Below, piece after piece: positions 7,123 through 14,446 of a DNA stretch of 37,947 nucleotides. The notes under the pieces are model-generated. The model was not told the DNA's origin, made no database searches, and saw nothing but the letters and a program-made list of their open reading frames with translations. The stretch's first letter is position 1. The number at the start of each line of letters is the position of its first letter. Made by a program: the position numbers and the translations under genes. The DNA comes from a virus: IMG/VR virus record IMGVR_UViG_3300042534_000477, positions 1-37,947 of that record; one strand, given 5' to 3'.

Positions 7123-9698
7123 CAGTTGCTCCCCAGGATCGTGGTGCCCGAACGTAGCCCGCCGGGGCCGTTGTAGCGATCCAAGCGCCGACCCAAGGCG
7201 GGCACGAAGTCCGGGGTCAGGTCGCCCTGTAGGACGATCGTGGCCCCAGCGGCGCGCGCAGAGTCGGGCCGACCGCCCGAGCGGCTGCGGTTGTCGCCGC
7301 GGAAGGCGTCGCCGATCGACTCCCCAACAGCGCCGAGGGCTTGGCCGAATGTCAGTTGGTTTTCGTTCCGGGCCTTGCGCTCATCGCGTCGCTGCTCACG
7401 TCGATCTTTGTTCGGCGTGAAGATGTCGCGGAGCCAACCCTTGATCCGGTCCCAAGTCGAGGTCCACCACTCGCGCACGCCGACGGCGATCGACTTGGCT
7501 ATGCCCTTGAACCCGCCGATGTCGCGCCACCAACCGACGATCCCGCGGACAATGGCGACAGGCAACTCGATCAGGATGGCGACCACCAACCGGGGGATCG
7601 CGCCGACCAAGGCGACAACCAAGTCAGGCAGAACATCAACGAGCAGAGACGGCACCAGCTTGACGATCAGGGCCGGGAGGCTGCTTAGGCCCTTGATGAT
7701 CGACTGGAGGAACCCGGTGATCATCTTCGTTGTCTTGCCTGCGCCCTGCTCGCCCAACGCTGACAGCCCTTCGAGCGCCCCGCCGATGGCCGCACCCACG
7801 GGTCCGGTTGCCGATAGCAGGTCGGTCAGCAGGCCGGAAATGTCGCCGCCGATGATCGCGCCGATCTGCGCGCCCACCCCGGCGGCCTTCTTGGTGGCCT
7901 CATCGATACCCTTTGCCACAAGGTCGGCGAACTCCTTACCGGCGACGGCGAGGTCTTGACCGATCGCCTCCATGAGTGCGCCGCCCGCTTGATCCTCCAA
8001 GCCGCTGAGCGCGCCGCCGCTTTGGATGTTGGCGCGTTGGATGTCCAGCAACAGGAGTTGAAGCTGCTCAAGGTCACTCAGGACGCTCTTGGATGGGGCG
8101 AGCGTCTGGAGCGCGTCTCCGAGTTCGCGGGCCCGGCTGATCGTCTCTGTGGTCACGAGGTTGATCGGCTCGATGTCGGCGCCTTCGGCCATCGCCCCGG
8201 CGAGCAGTTGCGACTCGATCAGGGCTTCCCTGAGCGACGGGAGCGCCGCGCGGAGGGCCTGCTGTAGCTCCGTGAGGGCTGCAGCCTGACTGCGAACAGC
8301 CGACGTGCTGCGGCGCCCCGCGGCGGCCTCGGCGTCGCGTGCGGCCCGCAACTTGGCGAGGGTGTCGATCTGTTCAAGCTCTTTCGCCGTTGCGGCTTGC
8401 CGGGCCTTGAGGTCGCCCTCAAGGACTTCGATCTGCTCTCTGCCGGCCCGAATGTTCTCGCGTAGTTCTTCGCGGGTCTCTTTGCCGATCCAGCCCCCGG
8501 ATCGCTTCTCCTCCAACTTCAAAGCGTTCTCTTGGACGTGCACCAAGTCGAGCTGCGCCTTTAGCCGGTCGCGGGCTGCCTGCGTCTCGGCCTTGGCCTG
8601 CTCCTCGACCGTCTCGATCGCCTTCTGTCGGCCAGCCTCTTCCTTTGTGATCTCGCCGGTCAGAACGGCAATCTCTCGGGCGTTGTCCTTTGTCCGGTCG
8701 CGGACCTTGCCCAGCATCCCATTGACTTCATCGAGGCGACCCGCCATCGCGGCAAGTTTGGCCTCGGCGTCTTCGACGTTGACGTTGTAGATGCCCTGGG
8801 CTTCGTTCGCCTCTTCGGTTGCGTTCTTGGTGATAAGATAGGCCGTACCTGCCGCAGCGAGCGCAATAGCAAGCGGGCCAAGGACGCCAGCCGCGGAGAT
8901 TAGCGCGGCCTTCATGCTGGCGAGGATGCCGGAGAACAGCGCCGACGCCGAAGACGCCGAGGCGATGGCGGCTGCAAGGGCCGGGCCCTGCTGGATCAGG
9001 ATCAGCATAGGGTTGGCGCCGCCCGCAAGCTGCGTCGTCACGTCCATGAGGTTCGCAATCAGCGTCTGGCGCGCCTGCGCGTCACGCCCCCCGCCGGGCG
9101 GCGGAGGTGGCGGCGGGTTCGGGCCCGGCGGGGGCGGGGGTGGGTTGGGGCCCGGTCTCGGCGGCACGGGCGGCACAGGTCCACCGCCGCGGCCCAGGCG
9201 ACCGCCGGCTGCCGCGATGGCCGCTGCGGTCGCGGTGGTCGTGGTCTTGAGGTTGGTCATGACCGGGATCAGCGCCTTGACCTGCTCGCCGAAGCCCCCG
9301 AGGTCGCGGGAGAGGCTGTCGAGGACTCGGTTCAGCCGGTCATCGTCCGGGCCGCCACCGCCGCCACCGCCGCCACCGGGCGGGGGTGCGCCGCCGCCGC
9401 CGCCCGCGCCGCCGCGCACACGGGCCGCTGCGGCTGCCGCTGCGCGCTCAGCCTCGGCCAACCGCCGCTCGGCTGCCGCTGCCGCCTCTGCCGCTGCCGC
9501 TTGCCTTCTGAGGGCTTCGGCTTGGTCATCCGACCCGTCGGCCGCGGCCCGGTCTGCGGCGGCCCTGGCGCGCTCTGCTTCGGCTAGGGCGGCCTGGGCG
9601 CGGGTAAGCTCGTCGATGGCCGCTTGGGCAGCCCTGACGCCAGCTGACGACTCGTCGCGGGCCCGGATAACGATGTCGATGACGTCGCGGTCGGCCAT
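7122..9698 (-). CDS. Tail tape-measure protein (858 aa)
   Basis: Sets tail length and enters the host with the DNA. The N-terminal 95 residues are an Ala/Glu/Arg coiled coil. Residues about 97-120 are poly-Gly/Pro, then come a helical block and a second Pro-rich linker (about 173-205). Next is the characteristic segment LMDVTTQLAGGANPMLILIQ, with QQGPALAAAI, and hydrophobic helices (ALISAAGVLGPLAIALAAAG). A long coiled coil (about 300-470) and further membrane-like helices follow (residues about 670-740). The family rule of thumb of roughly 1.5 Å per residue predicts a tail near 130 nm (inference). The start has GGAGG 9 bases upstream. It follows the chaperone frames, as in nearly all long-tailed phages. 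Confidence 0.9.
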   Translation of the reverse strand: MADRDVIDIVIRARDESSAGVRAAQAAIDELTRAQAALAEAERARAAADRAAADGSDDQAEALRRQAAAAEAAAAAERRLAEAERAAAAAAARVRGGAGGGGGAPPPGGGGGGGGGPDDDRLNRVLDSLSRDLGGFGEQVKALIPVMTNLKTTTTATAAAIAAAGGRLGRGGGPVPPVPPRPGPNPPPPPPGPNPPPPPPPGGGRDAQARQTLIANLMDVTTQLAGGANPMLILIQQGPALAAAIASASSASALFSGILASMKAALISAAGVLGPLAIALAAAGTAYLITKNATEEANEAQGIYNVNVEDAEAKLAAMAGRLDEVNGMLGKVRDRTKDNAREIAVLTGEITKEEAGRQKAIETVEEQAKAETQAARDRLKAQLDLVHVQENALKLEEKRSGGWIGKETREELRENIRAGREQIEVLEGDLKARQAATAKELEQIDTLAKLRAARDAEAAAGRRSTSAVRSQAAALTELQQALRAALPSLREALIESQLLAGAMAEGADIEPINLVTTETISRARELGDALQTLAPSKSVLSDLEQLQLLLLDIQRANIQSGGALSGLEDQAGGALMEAIGQDLAVAGKEFADLVAKGIDEATKKAAGVGAQIGAIIGGDISGLLTDLLSATGPVGAAIGGALEGLSALGEQGAGKTTKMITGFLQSIIKGLSSLPALIVKLVPSLLVDVLPDLVVALVGAIPRLVVAILIELPVAIVRGIVGWWRDIGGFKGIAKSIAVGVREWWTSTWDRIKGWLRDIFTPNKDRREQRRDERKARNENQLTFGQALGAVGESIGDAFRGDNRSRSGGRPDSARAAGATIVLQGDLTPDFVPALGRRLDRYNGPGGLRSGTTILGSN

Positions 9699-9719
9699 AG
9701 GTAGGGCCCTCCGTGGGGA

Positions 9720-10362
9720 CTATAGCACGCCGAGGGCCGCGAGCATGGCCGGGATCTCGCCCGCTTGCATCGCCTCGGCGCGGGCCCGGTCGGCGCAGAT
9801 CGCGTCGAAGATCAACGACTCCCACTGGTCGGTCAGGCCCAGCATCGCGCTCGGGCGCTGACCGTACCGCTTGGCGATGGCATCAGCTTGGATCGGCAGG
9901 TTCGGTTGCGCCTGAACGAAACGAGGCAACCGCAGCGGCGGCCCCCTGTGCGCCGGCCAGCGCGGCGGCGATGACCTCCATCGCGACAGCCTCACTCAGC
10001 GAAGCGACCGACAGATGCCCAACCGTGAGGTCTTCGGCCTCGGGGCTCACCAGCCGGATCGGCTGCCACTCGCCACCCTCGGCCCGGACGCCACAGACAG
10101 CAGCCCGCGCCACGCTGTCGAGCATCGTCGCAACGGCCTTGGCTTGGGTCAACGTCGGATCGGGCGCGCCAGCCATCCGGCCGTTCTTCGGGGGCGCGGC
10201 CTTGTCCAGCGCGGCGCCCATCAAGCCCTCCAAGACCCCAGCGGCGGCCGACTCGGCGGTGCCGAGCTTGCGGACGCGCCAGAAGATCGGGCCGTCTGCG
10301 GTGTCTTGGCGCACCTCGGCATAGTTGGCGGCTGAGAGTCTGGACAGAAGGTCAGACGTCAT
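9720..10362 (-). CDS. Tail assembly chaperone, frameshifted long form (GT-type)
   Basis: The long product shares the N-terminal region with the 159-aa short form and then switches frame to continue through ADAIAKRYGQRPSAMLGL and LTDQWESLIFDAICADRARA to the stop at 9720. The second frame is +1 (equivalently -2) to the first. It has no start of its own and lies exactly where the T part of GT chaperones is expected, just before the tape measure. Possible slip sites in the overlap are GGGGG in CAGGGGGC (9941-9948, minus strand) and TTTCGT (9916-9921). GT proteins bind tape-measure protein during tail assembly and are absent from virions. The exact slip site is not determined. Confidence 0.7.
9883..10362 (-). 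CDS. Tail assembly chaperone, short form (159 aa)
   Basis: Reads MTSDLLSRLSAANYAEVR and onward to the stop after ATEPADPS. It lies between the tail tube gene and the tape measure, the conserved position of the G chaperone. The start at 10362 overlaps the end of the tail tube gene by 11 bases. The C-terminal 30 residues are Ala-rich (EVIAAALAGAQGAAAAVASF) and lie over the region where ribosomes would shift. The short form should be the abundant product, with a minority of ribosomes making the long form. Mixed alpha/beta composition fits the family; individual catalytic residues are not expected. Confidence 0.75.
   Translation of the reverse strand: MTSDLLSRLSAANYAEVRQDTADGPIFWRVRKLGTAESAAAGVLEGLMGAALDKAAPPKNGRMAGAPDPTLTQAKAVATMLDSVARAAVCGVRAEGGEWQPIRLVSPEAEDLTVGHLSVASLSEAVAMEVIAAALAGAQGAAAAVASFRSGATEPADPS
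9916..9948 (-). promoter_or_regulatory. Candidate programmed frameshift region
   Basis: On the minus strand the 0 frame reads CAG GGG GCC at 9948-9940 and, 18 bases later, TCG TTT CGT. The run GGGGGC resembles the -2 slippery site known in phage Mu (GGGGGCGA). The TTT C could instead allow +1 slippage of the Phe tRNA. A canonical -1 shift would enter a frame that does not lead into the conserved-looking downstream segment. Confidence 0.55.
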
Positions 10363-11260
10363 AGGTTGCTTCTCCGTTGGTGAGGACAATGGTGGGCAGG
10401 CCCACGCTCTCAAAGGACAGGGCGTCCGACAGAACGCCGAAGGTGGTGCCGATCTGCTCGTCGCTCTTGAGCAGGCAGGACACGGTGATCACGACCGTCT
10501 TGGCGCCGGTCGCGGTGTCGGTGATCGTGATCACAAGGTCGGCCGCGCCGTCGGCGAGTTCGGCGGTTCGGTAGGCAAAGGCCGTCTTGTCCACCGCTCC
10601 GGTGACCATGACCTCGCGCGGGCCGCTGAACAGGGGCTCGGCGGTGTTGAGCGACCCGACGCGCTGCCGACGCTCAAGGTTGTTCGACAGGGTCAGCGTC
10701 ATGTCGCGGAGCAACGTAACGGCCGAGCCGTCGTAGGTCACGCCAACTTCATAGGCTTCGATCGCCACAGGGGTCGCCATCGACGGGGTGCCGGCCGAAC
10801 CGGATGCGCCCTTGGTGGCGCCGATCAGGTCAAAGGCCCAAGTCACCTCACCGCCGGGCGAGACTGTCAGGGTCGCGGTGTTGACCTTGACCCCGGCGTA
10901 GAGTTCGCTGTTGCCGCTGTTGCCGACCAACTGCTCGATCGTCAGGCTCGGCAGAGAGTTGGCCGTCGCGAACGTGAAGGGGCCGGCGCCGCTGACGGCA
11001 CCCAAGGCAGCCTCAAACAGCAGGCCGAGGCCCGAGTAGCCAGCCGGGAGCGTCACGGCACCGCCGACTTCGTTGTCGGTCACGAAGCGCGACTCGACGA
11101 ACGCTTTCGTCTTCGCCAGCGCGGCGCGAACGGCGCGCTTGCGGGCGGTTTGGGTGAGCGTGGTGCCGTTGACGTCGAGCCAGCGGGCGCGGCTAACCGC
11201 GGTGCCGTAGGTGCTCTCTTTTCCCAGACCGATGACCGTGCCGAAGCCGCTGAAAGCCAT
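10352..11260 (-). CDS. Major tail tube protein (302 aa)
   Basis: The N-terminus FGTVIGLGKESTYGTAVSRA is typical of one family of siphovirus tail tube proteins (G.E.TYGTAV...). The rest is beta-rich with many Thr/Val/Gly strands, as expected for a tube subunit. It is encoded upstream of the chaperone frames and tape measure, the standard order. A strong AGGGGGG ribosome site precedes the ATG, fitting high expression. The C-terminal part contains strands such as ADLVITITDTATGAKTVVIT. The alternative, a decoration protein, is unlikely given position and length. Confidence 0.8.
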   Translation of the reverse strand: MAFSGFGTVIGLGKESTYGTAVSRARWLDVNGTTLTQTARKRAVRAALAKTKAFVESRFVTDNEVGGAVTLPAGYSGLGLLFEAALGAVSGAGPFTFATANSLPSLTIEQLVGNSGNSELYAGVKVNTATLTVSPGGEVTWAFDLIGATKGASGSAGTPSMATPVAIEAYEVGVTYDGSAVTLLRDMTLTLSNNLERRQRVGSLNTAEPLFSGPREVMVTGAVDKTAFAYRTAELADGAADLVITITDTATGAKTVVITVSCLLKSDEQIGTTFGVLSDALSFESVGLPTIVLTNGEATYDV

Positions 11261-11272
11261 GATGTTCCCCCC

Positions 11273-12085
11273 TTAGATGACGGGCTCGATCCCGCGGAGT
11301 CGTAGATAGTGCTTCTCGACCCGCCCTTGCGACCGGCCGATCTGATAGACGGCGAGGCCGTCGGATGCGTGCGATACGTCTATCTGGGATCGTAGCACAC
11401 CGCGGCCGTCTTCGACGGCAAACCGCAGCCCCAGCGACGTCGCCCACGTTGGGGCGCTGGCGTCGCTGCCCGTGGTTGCGACGTAAACCCATCCCACGTC
11501 CTGATAGACGTCGTGACCGTTGAGCGAGAAGCCTGTCGGGTAGCGCGCTCCGGGGCCGGTGTCGATCGTGCCCCAACGGTACTCACCAACGCCGACCGCG
11601 ACCGTCTGTGCGGCGCTCGGGGTGTTGGAGTCGGCCGACTGTTGCCACGATGCCGACTCGATGCGGATCGTGGGGCCGTCGGGGTAGATCAGGGGCGCAG
11701 TCACGGCGCCGGTCACGGTCGGGGTGTAGGTGCCCGTGCTCGGGTCGGTCGCCACGGTGCCGCCCGTGGCGTTCCAGTAGATGTACAGCACCTGCATCGA
11801 CCCGGAGACGGCGAGGGCCGACATCGTCACCGTGCAGCGCAGGATCGCGCCCTTGGCTGCGTAGGACCAAGTGTGCCGCTGATAGGGGATCAGGCCGGAG
11901 GCGTCGCCGTAGCCGATGGCGATGTCGTAGCCGTTCGACTGAACCGTGTCCCAAAACGCTTCTTGATCCGGGCCAATCGTGATCGCGACGTCATAGGACG
12001 CGCCGGGGGTGACGCCCGACGTGTCGATCGTGGCGGCCAGCCGGTAGTTGTACGTTTCGCCCGCAGGCCCAAGCGCCCAAGCCAT
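11273..12085 (-). CDS. Structural protein with DUF2341-like domain (270 aa)
   Basis: Residues 8-105 (ETYNYRLAATIDTSG, then GYDIAIGYGDASGLIPYQRH and QVLYIYWNATGG) have the W/Y.YR...G.D...LP...YYW pattern of the DUF2341 family, a beta-sandwich domain found in surface and phage virion proteins. The C-terminal half has PTIRIESASWQ, then SLNGHDVYQDVGWVYV and LGLRFAVEDGRGVL, again beta structure. It sits between the tail terminator and the tail tube, where an extra virion decoration protein could be placed. CGGAGGT lies 6 bases upstream of the start. Function unknown; virion surface binding is inferred. Confidence 0.6.
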   Translation of the reverse strand: MAWALGPAGETYNYRLAATIDTSGVTPGASYDVAITIGPDQEAFWDTVQSNGYDIAIGYGDASGLIPYQRHTWSYAAKGAILRCTVTMSALAVSGSMQVLYIYWNATGGTVATDPSTGTYTPTVTGAVTAPLIYPDGPTIRIESASWQQSADSNTPSAAQTVAVGVGEYRWGTIDTGPGARYPTGFSLNGHDVYQDVGWVYVATTGSDASAPTWATSLGLRFAVEDGRGVLRSQIDVSHASDGLAVYQIGRSQGRVEKHYLRLRGIEPVI

Positions 12086-12097
12086 CGGGAACCTCCG

Positions 12098-12541
12098 TTA
12101 GATGCTGCGTTGCCAAGAGACGGCGACGACGGTTGATGCAACGTTGGCCGGTTCGCCGATGTCGCCCGCGGCGGTCGGCGGCATGAAGTCGGTGACCGAC
12201 ACGTTTCGGACGGTCGCGCCCAGCGTCTTATCGACGTAGAGCGACGCCCGAACGGCCTCCCAGAGCGCCAGGGCGGCGATATCGCGGGCCTCGGGGCTGT
12301 CCTCGGTGGTCGGCGCCCACATCCTGATCGTGTAGGTGGTCACGAACAGCTCAGACCGCAACGTTCCGGCGCGCTCATCGATCCGGGTGCCCGACGTCGC
12401 AAAGGTGATCGCCGTGGCGGCCGGCGGCTGGGTGAAAACGCCGTATCGGACGGTGTGCTCACTCATGCCGGTCACGGCGATCAGGCGCGCCTTGATGGCT
12501 GCGTTGACGTTGGCGACGGTGGTTGTAAGGTCGCTGCTCAT
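12098..12541 (-). CDS. Putative tail terminator protein (147 aa)
   Basis: Length and gene order (after the HK97 gp10-like gene, before the tail tube) match siphovirus tail terminators, which cap the tail and join it to the head. The sequence shows an N-terminal helix (VANVNAAIKARLIAV), central strands (RYGVFTQPPAATAITF, SELFVTTYTIRMWAP), a helix (EARDIAALALWEAVRASLY) and a final strand (ASTVVAVSWQRSI). This is the alpha/beta layout expected of the family. The start overlaps the upstream stop (ATGA). Confidence 0.65.
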   Translation of the reverse strand: MSSDLTTTVANVNAAIKARLIAVTGMSEHTVRYGVFTQPPAATAITFATSGTRIDERAGTLRSELFVTTYTIRMWAPTTEDSPEARDIAALALWEAVRASLYVDKTLGATVRNVSVTDFMPPTAAGDIGEPANVASTVVAVSWQRSI

Positions 12542-13131
12542 CCGCGGAGTGCCCGGTTCAGGTTCTTGGCAAGGTAGCGCGGGAACGCGGCGGCTGCCAC
12601 CTCGGCGCCGGGGCGGAGAAAGGGGCGGGCGCGGACTGTCACGGCGCGCACCAACCGATACCAGAGCTTCCCACTGGGAATGTGCAGCAGGTAGAGCTTT
12701 CCGGTCTTCGGTGGGATCTGAACGACCCGGAACAGGCCGGGGGCCATCGTCCGCAGAGGGCCGCCGTAACGGTCAGACCCGCCTTGGGTTAGCGCGGCCT
12801 TCATTGGTATCCGCAGAAACTTGCCGGGCTTGGCTCGGATCTGGCCGTCGCTGCCATACTCGATCGTTCGGGCGTAGCCCAGCCACTTCCCGTCGGGCGA
12901 GCGACCACCGGCCCTGACCACGGCTTCGGGGCCTTGGTCGCCCGTGCGAACGAAGCCGGTGATCGACCCGTAGAGGTTGCCCGAGCGCGTCACAGTCACG
13001 GCCCGGACTTTGTCTTTGGCTGCCTGCTCGGCCTTGAGTGCCGTCGCGATCAGCGACTGCTCGACGACACGGCGGAAACCATCGCCACCCAAGCGGCGCA
13101 GCTTCGCGGCCACGTCGGCGGCGCTGGCCAC
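12538..13131 (-). CDS. HK97 gp10-like head-tail protein (197 aa)
   Basis: The family pattern is visible: helix with Lys/Arg (ATALKAEQAAKDKVRAVT), RSGNLYGSI, YARTIEYGSDG, and the ending VRARPFLRPGAEVAAAAFPR. The same Y..tiE.G and PFLRPA signatures mark HK97 gp10/neck proteins. An internal insert (FRVVQIPPKTGKLYLLHIPS) makes it somewhat longer than usual. The GTG start at 13131 shares one base with the upstream TAG stop (TAGTG); upstream in-frame codons lie inside the connector gene. Role: completes the neck or joins head and tail. Confidence 0.75.
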   Translation of the reverse strand: MASAADVAAKLRRLGGDGFRRVVEQSLIATALKAEQAAKDKVRAVTVTRSGNLYGSITGFVRTGDQGPEAVVRAGGRSPDGKWLGYARTIEYGSDGQIRAKPGKFLRIPMKAALTQGGSDRYGGPLRTMAPGLFRVVQIPPKTGKLYLLHIPSGKLWYRLVRAVTVRARPFLRPGAEVAAAAFPRYLAKNLNRALRG

Positions 13132-13730
13132 TACAGGATCATCCGGCGGTATGGCCCGATCATCTGCTCGACCACCGCCGGGATCGTCTCGTCGCGGAGG
13201 GATGCCGACCCGCCGCCCTCGCTGATCGACGTCTGGCCTTGGTTGCGGCGAAGCGTCCACAGGTGTTTGGCGTGCATGGCGACGGCTTGCGCCAAGACGT
13301 CTTCGGTGGTGAGGTCGGCCCATCCGGCGACGGCGACGACCTGCACACAGCCGTCGTTGACGTTGAGGTCGGTAGCCGTGGGCTTGAGCCGGATCGCGCC
13401 GGTGCGGCTGTCCAGCCGGTAGTCATCGGACGAGATCAGCGACGTGGCGTCGAAGACCTCAAGGTCAGACGAGTGCAGCGACGTGATCGCGGTGATGTTG
13501 AGCAGGGGCAGGTAGACCAAGCGCGAGGTCGGGAGCGTCACGTCGGGGTGGGTCAGCGTGTAGGTCGCCGACCCGAGGGTGCGGGTTCCGCTGTCAGGCT
13601 GGCTCAGGTTCAGCGACTGCGCGATCTGCGCGTCGGCCACGTCGATCAGGGCCTCAAGCTCGGTGTCTTCGCCCGTGCCAGACAGCACAGGCAGAAGGGA
13701 GCGGACGCGCGCTGCGGTGATCACGGGCAT
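13131..13730 (-). CDS. Head-tail connector, gp6-like (199 aa)
   Basis: Matches the head-tail connector group. The helical N-terminus (ITAARVRSLLPVLSGTGEDT, then LEALIDVADAQIAQSL) precedes beta strands (RLVYLPLLNITAITSLHSSD, then DYRLDSRTGAIRL), a VVAVAGWADLTTEDVLAQAV segment, and a C-terminal helix. The pattern of helix bundle, DY..D...G.I.L and helix is typical of adaptor proteins binding beneath the portal. It overlaps the small upstream gene by 10 bases and the next gene by one. Confidence 0.8.
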   Translation of the reverse strand: MPVITAARVRSLLPVLSGTGEDTELEALIDVADAQIAQSLNLSQPDSGTRTLGSATYTLTHPDVTLPTSRLVYLPLLNITAITSLHSSDLEVFDATSLISSDDYRLDSRTGAIRLKPTATDLNVNDGCVQVVAVAGWADLTTEDVLAQAVAMHAKHLWTLRRNQGQTSISEGGGSASLRDETIPAVVEQMIGPYRRMIL

Positions 13731-13978
13731 GGGTCGGCCTCGGGGTCTGGATCGGCGGGATCATCGGGCAGGGCGTCAGGGTGCTGGGGGTAGCCCTGGG
13801 GCGACAGGGTGCGCCCTATCGCCTGCGGCCCCCCAAGGCAGGACAAGGCCCGGTGGAGGTGCCCCGGCGCGCCTGGGGGGCATACAGGGGCGGCACAGAC
13901 CACCGGGCAGGGCGAGGCCACCCCAGCCGACCCGGCGGCATTCGTAGCGTCCGGCGGGGCGGTTGGGGTGGCGGGCAT
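13721..13978 (-). CDS. Hypothetical Pro/Cys-rich small protein (85 aa)
   Basis: Not recognised. It is low-complexity and proline-rich, with four cysteines (CPVVCAAPVCPP and LSC) and an acidic tail (DDPADPDPEADPCP). The start shares a base with the upstream stop (TGATG) and the end overlaps the connector gene by 10 bases. This unbroken coupling chain is the main reason to accept it, because Pro-rich frames also arise by chance in GC-rich DNA. It might be a small disordered virion or assembly factor. Confidence 0.45.
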   Translation of the reverse strand: MPATPTAPPDATNAAGSAGVASPCPVVCAAPVCPPGAPGHLHRALSCLGGPQAIGRTLSPQGYPQHPDALPDDPADPDPEADPCP

Positions 13979-14364
13979 CAGGACCGGATCTCAAGCGCCT
14001 GGGCGACGACGATGCCGGAGAGCACCGCACCGCTGCCGGCGTAGGTCTTCGTGGCGGACAGGACCGCGCCGACGTCCATCGTGAGGTCGCCCGACATGGT
14101 CAGCTCGACCGGCGTGCCGGCCACCAAGCTACCGCCGGCAACATCGGTCACCAGGGTCGCGATCGTGGTCGCGCTGATCTTGATCGTCAGCGTTCCATAG
14201 TTGGTGTCGCTGGCGGTAACGGCGGTGTCGGGAACGAAGGAAAGAGCGGTCAGAACGACCTTGTTGGGGCCGTCGTTGACGCCATAGCGGGCGATCTCGT
14301 CAGCGCCAGCAGCGGCGGTGCCAACGCGGGGCACGGTGATGGTCTTGTAGGAAGGGGCGGACAT
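13978..14364 (-). CDS. Putative capsid decoration protein (128 aa)
   Basis: Encoded directly after the capsid gene. It is beta-rich and Thr/Val/Ala-rich (KVVLTALSFVPDTAV, then TLTIKISATTIATLVTDVAG and GAVLSATKTYAGSGAVLSGI). Size and place fit head decoration (cement) proteins that trimerise on the shell, though a short fibre-like protein is also possible. A GAGGTG site precedes the ATG. No cysteines or catalytic motifs are present. Confidence 0.55.
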   Translation of the reverse strand: MSAPSYKTITVPRVGTAAAGADEIARYGVNDGPNKVVLTALSFVPDTAVTASDTNYGTLTIKISATTIATLVTDVAGGSLVAGTPVELTMSGDLTMDVGAVLSATKTYAGSGAVLSGIVVAQALEIRS

Positions 14365-14402
14365 TGGGCACCTCAGAACGAAAGGGGGTGGAGCGCGAGG
14401 GG

Positions 14403-14433
14403 AGTCGGCGGGCCCGAGGGCGACCCGCCGACT
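14403..14433 (-). terminator. Hairpin after the capsid gene
   Basis: A perfect 10-bp stem (AGTCGGCGGG with CCCGCCGACT) has an 11-base loop, in the 82-base gap between capsid and decoration genes. No T run follows on the minus strand, so it may be an attenuator or 3'-end stabiliser that separates highly expressed capsid mRNA from downstream genes. An alternative 7-bp pairing (GGCCCGA at 14411-14417 with TCGGGCC at 14435-14441) is mutually exclusive with it. Confidence 0.5.
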
Positions 14434-14446
14434 TTCGGGCCAGGGG

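Noticed and set aside
8868-8877. CTATTGCGC on the minus strand inside the tape-measure gene
   Set aside because: No TANNNT at 17 bases (the sequence there is GCCTAT), and it lies mid-gene. Treated as chance.
9340-9420. GCC/GCG-rich simple repeats as a possible CRISPR-like or regulatory array
   Set aside because: They encode the poly-Gly/Pro linker of the tape-measure protein in frame and need no further explanation.
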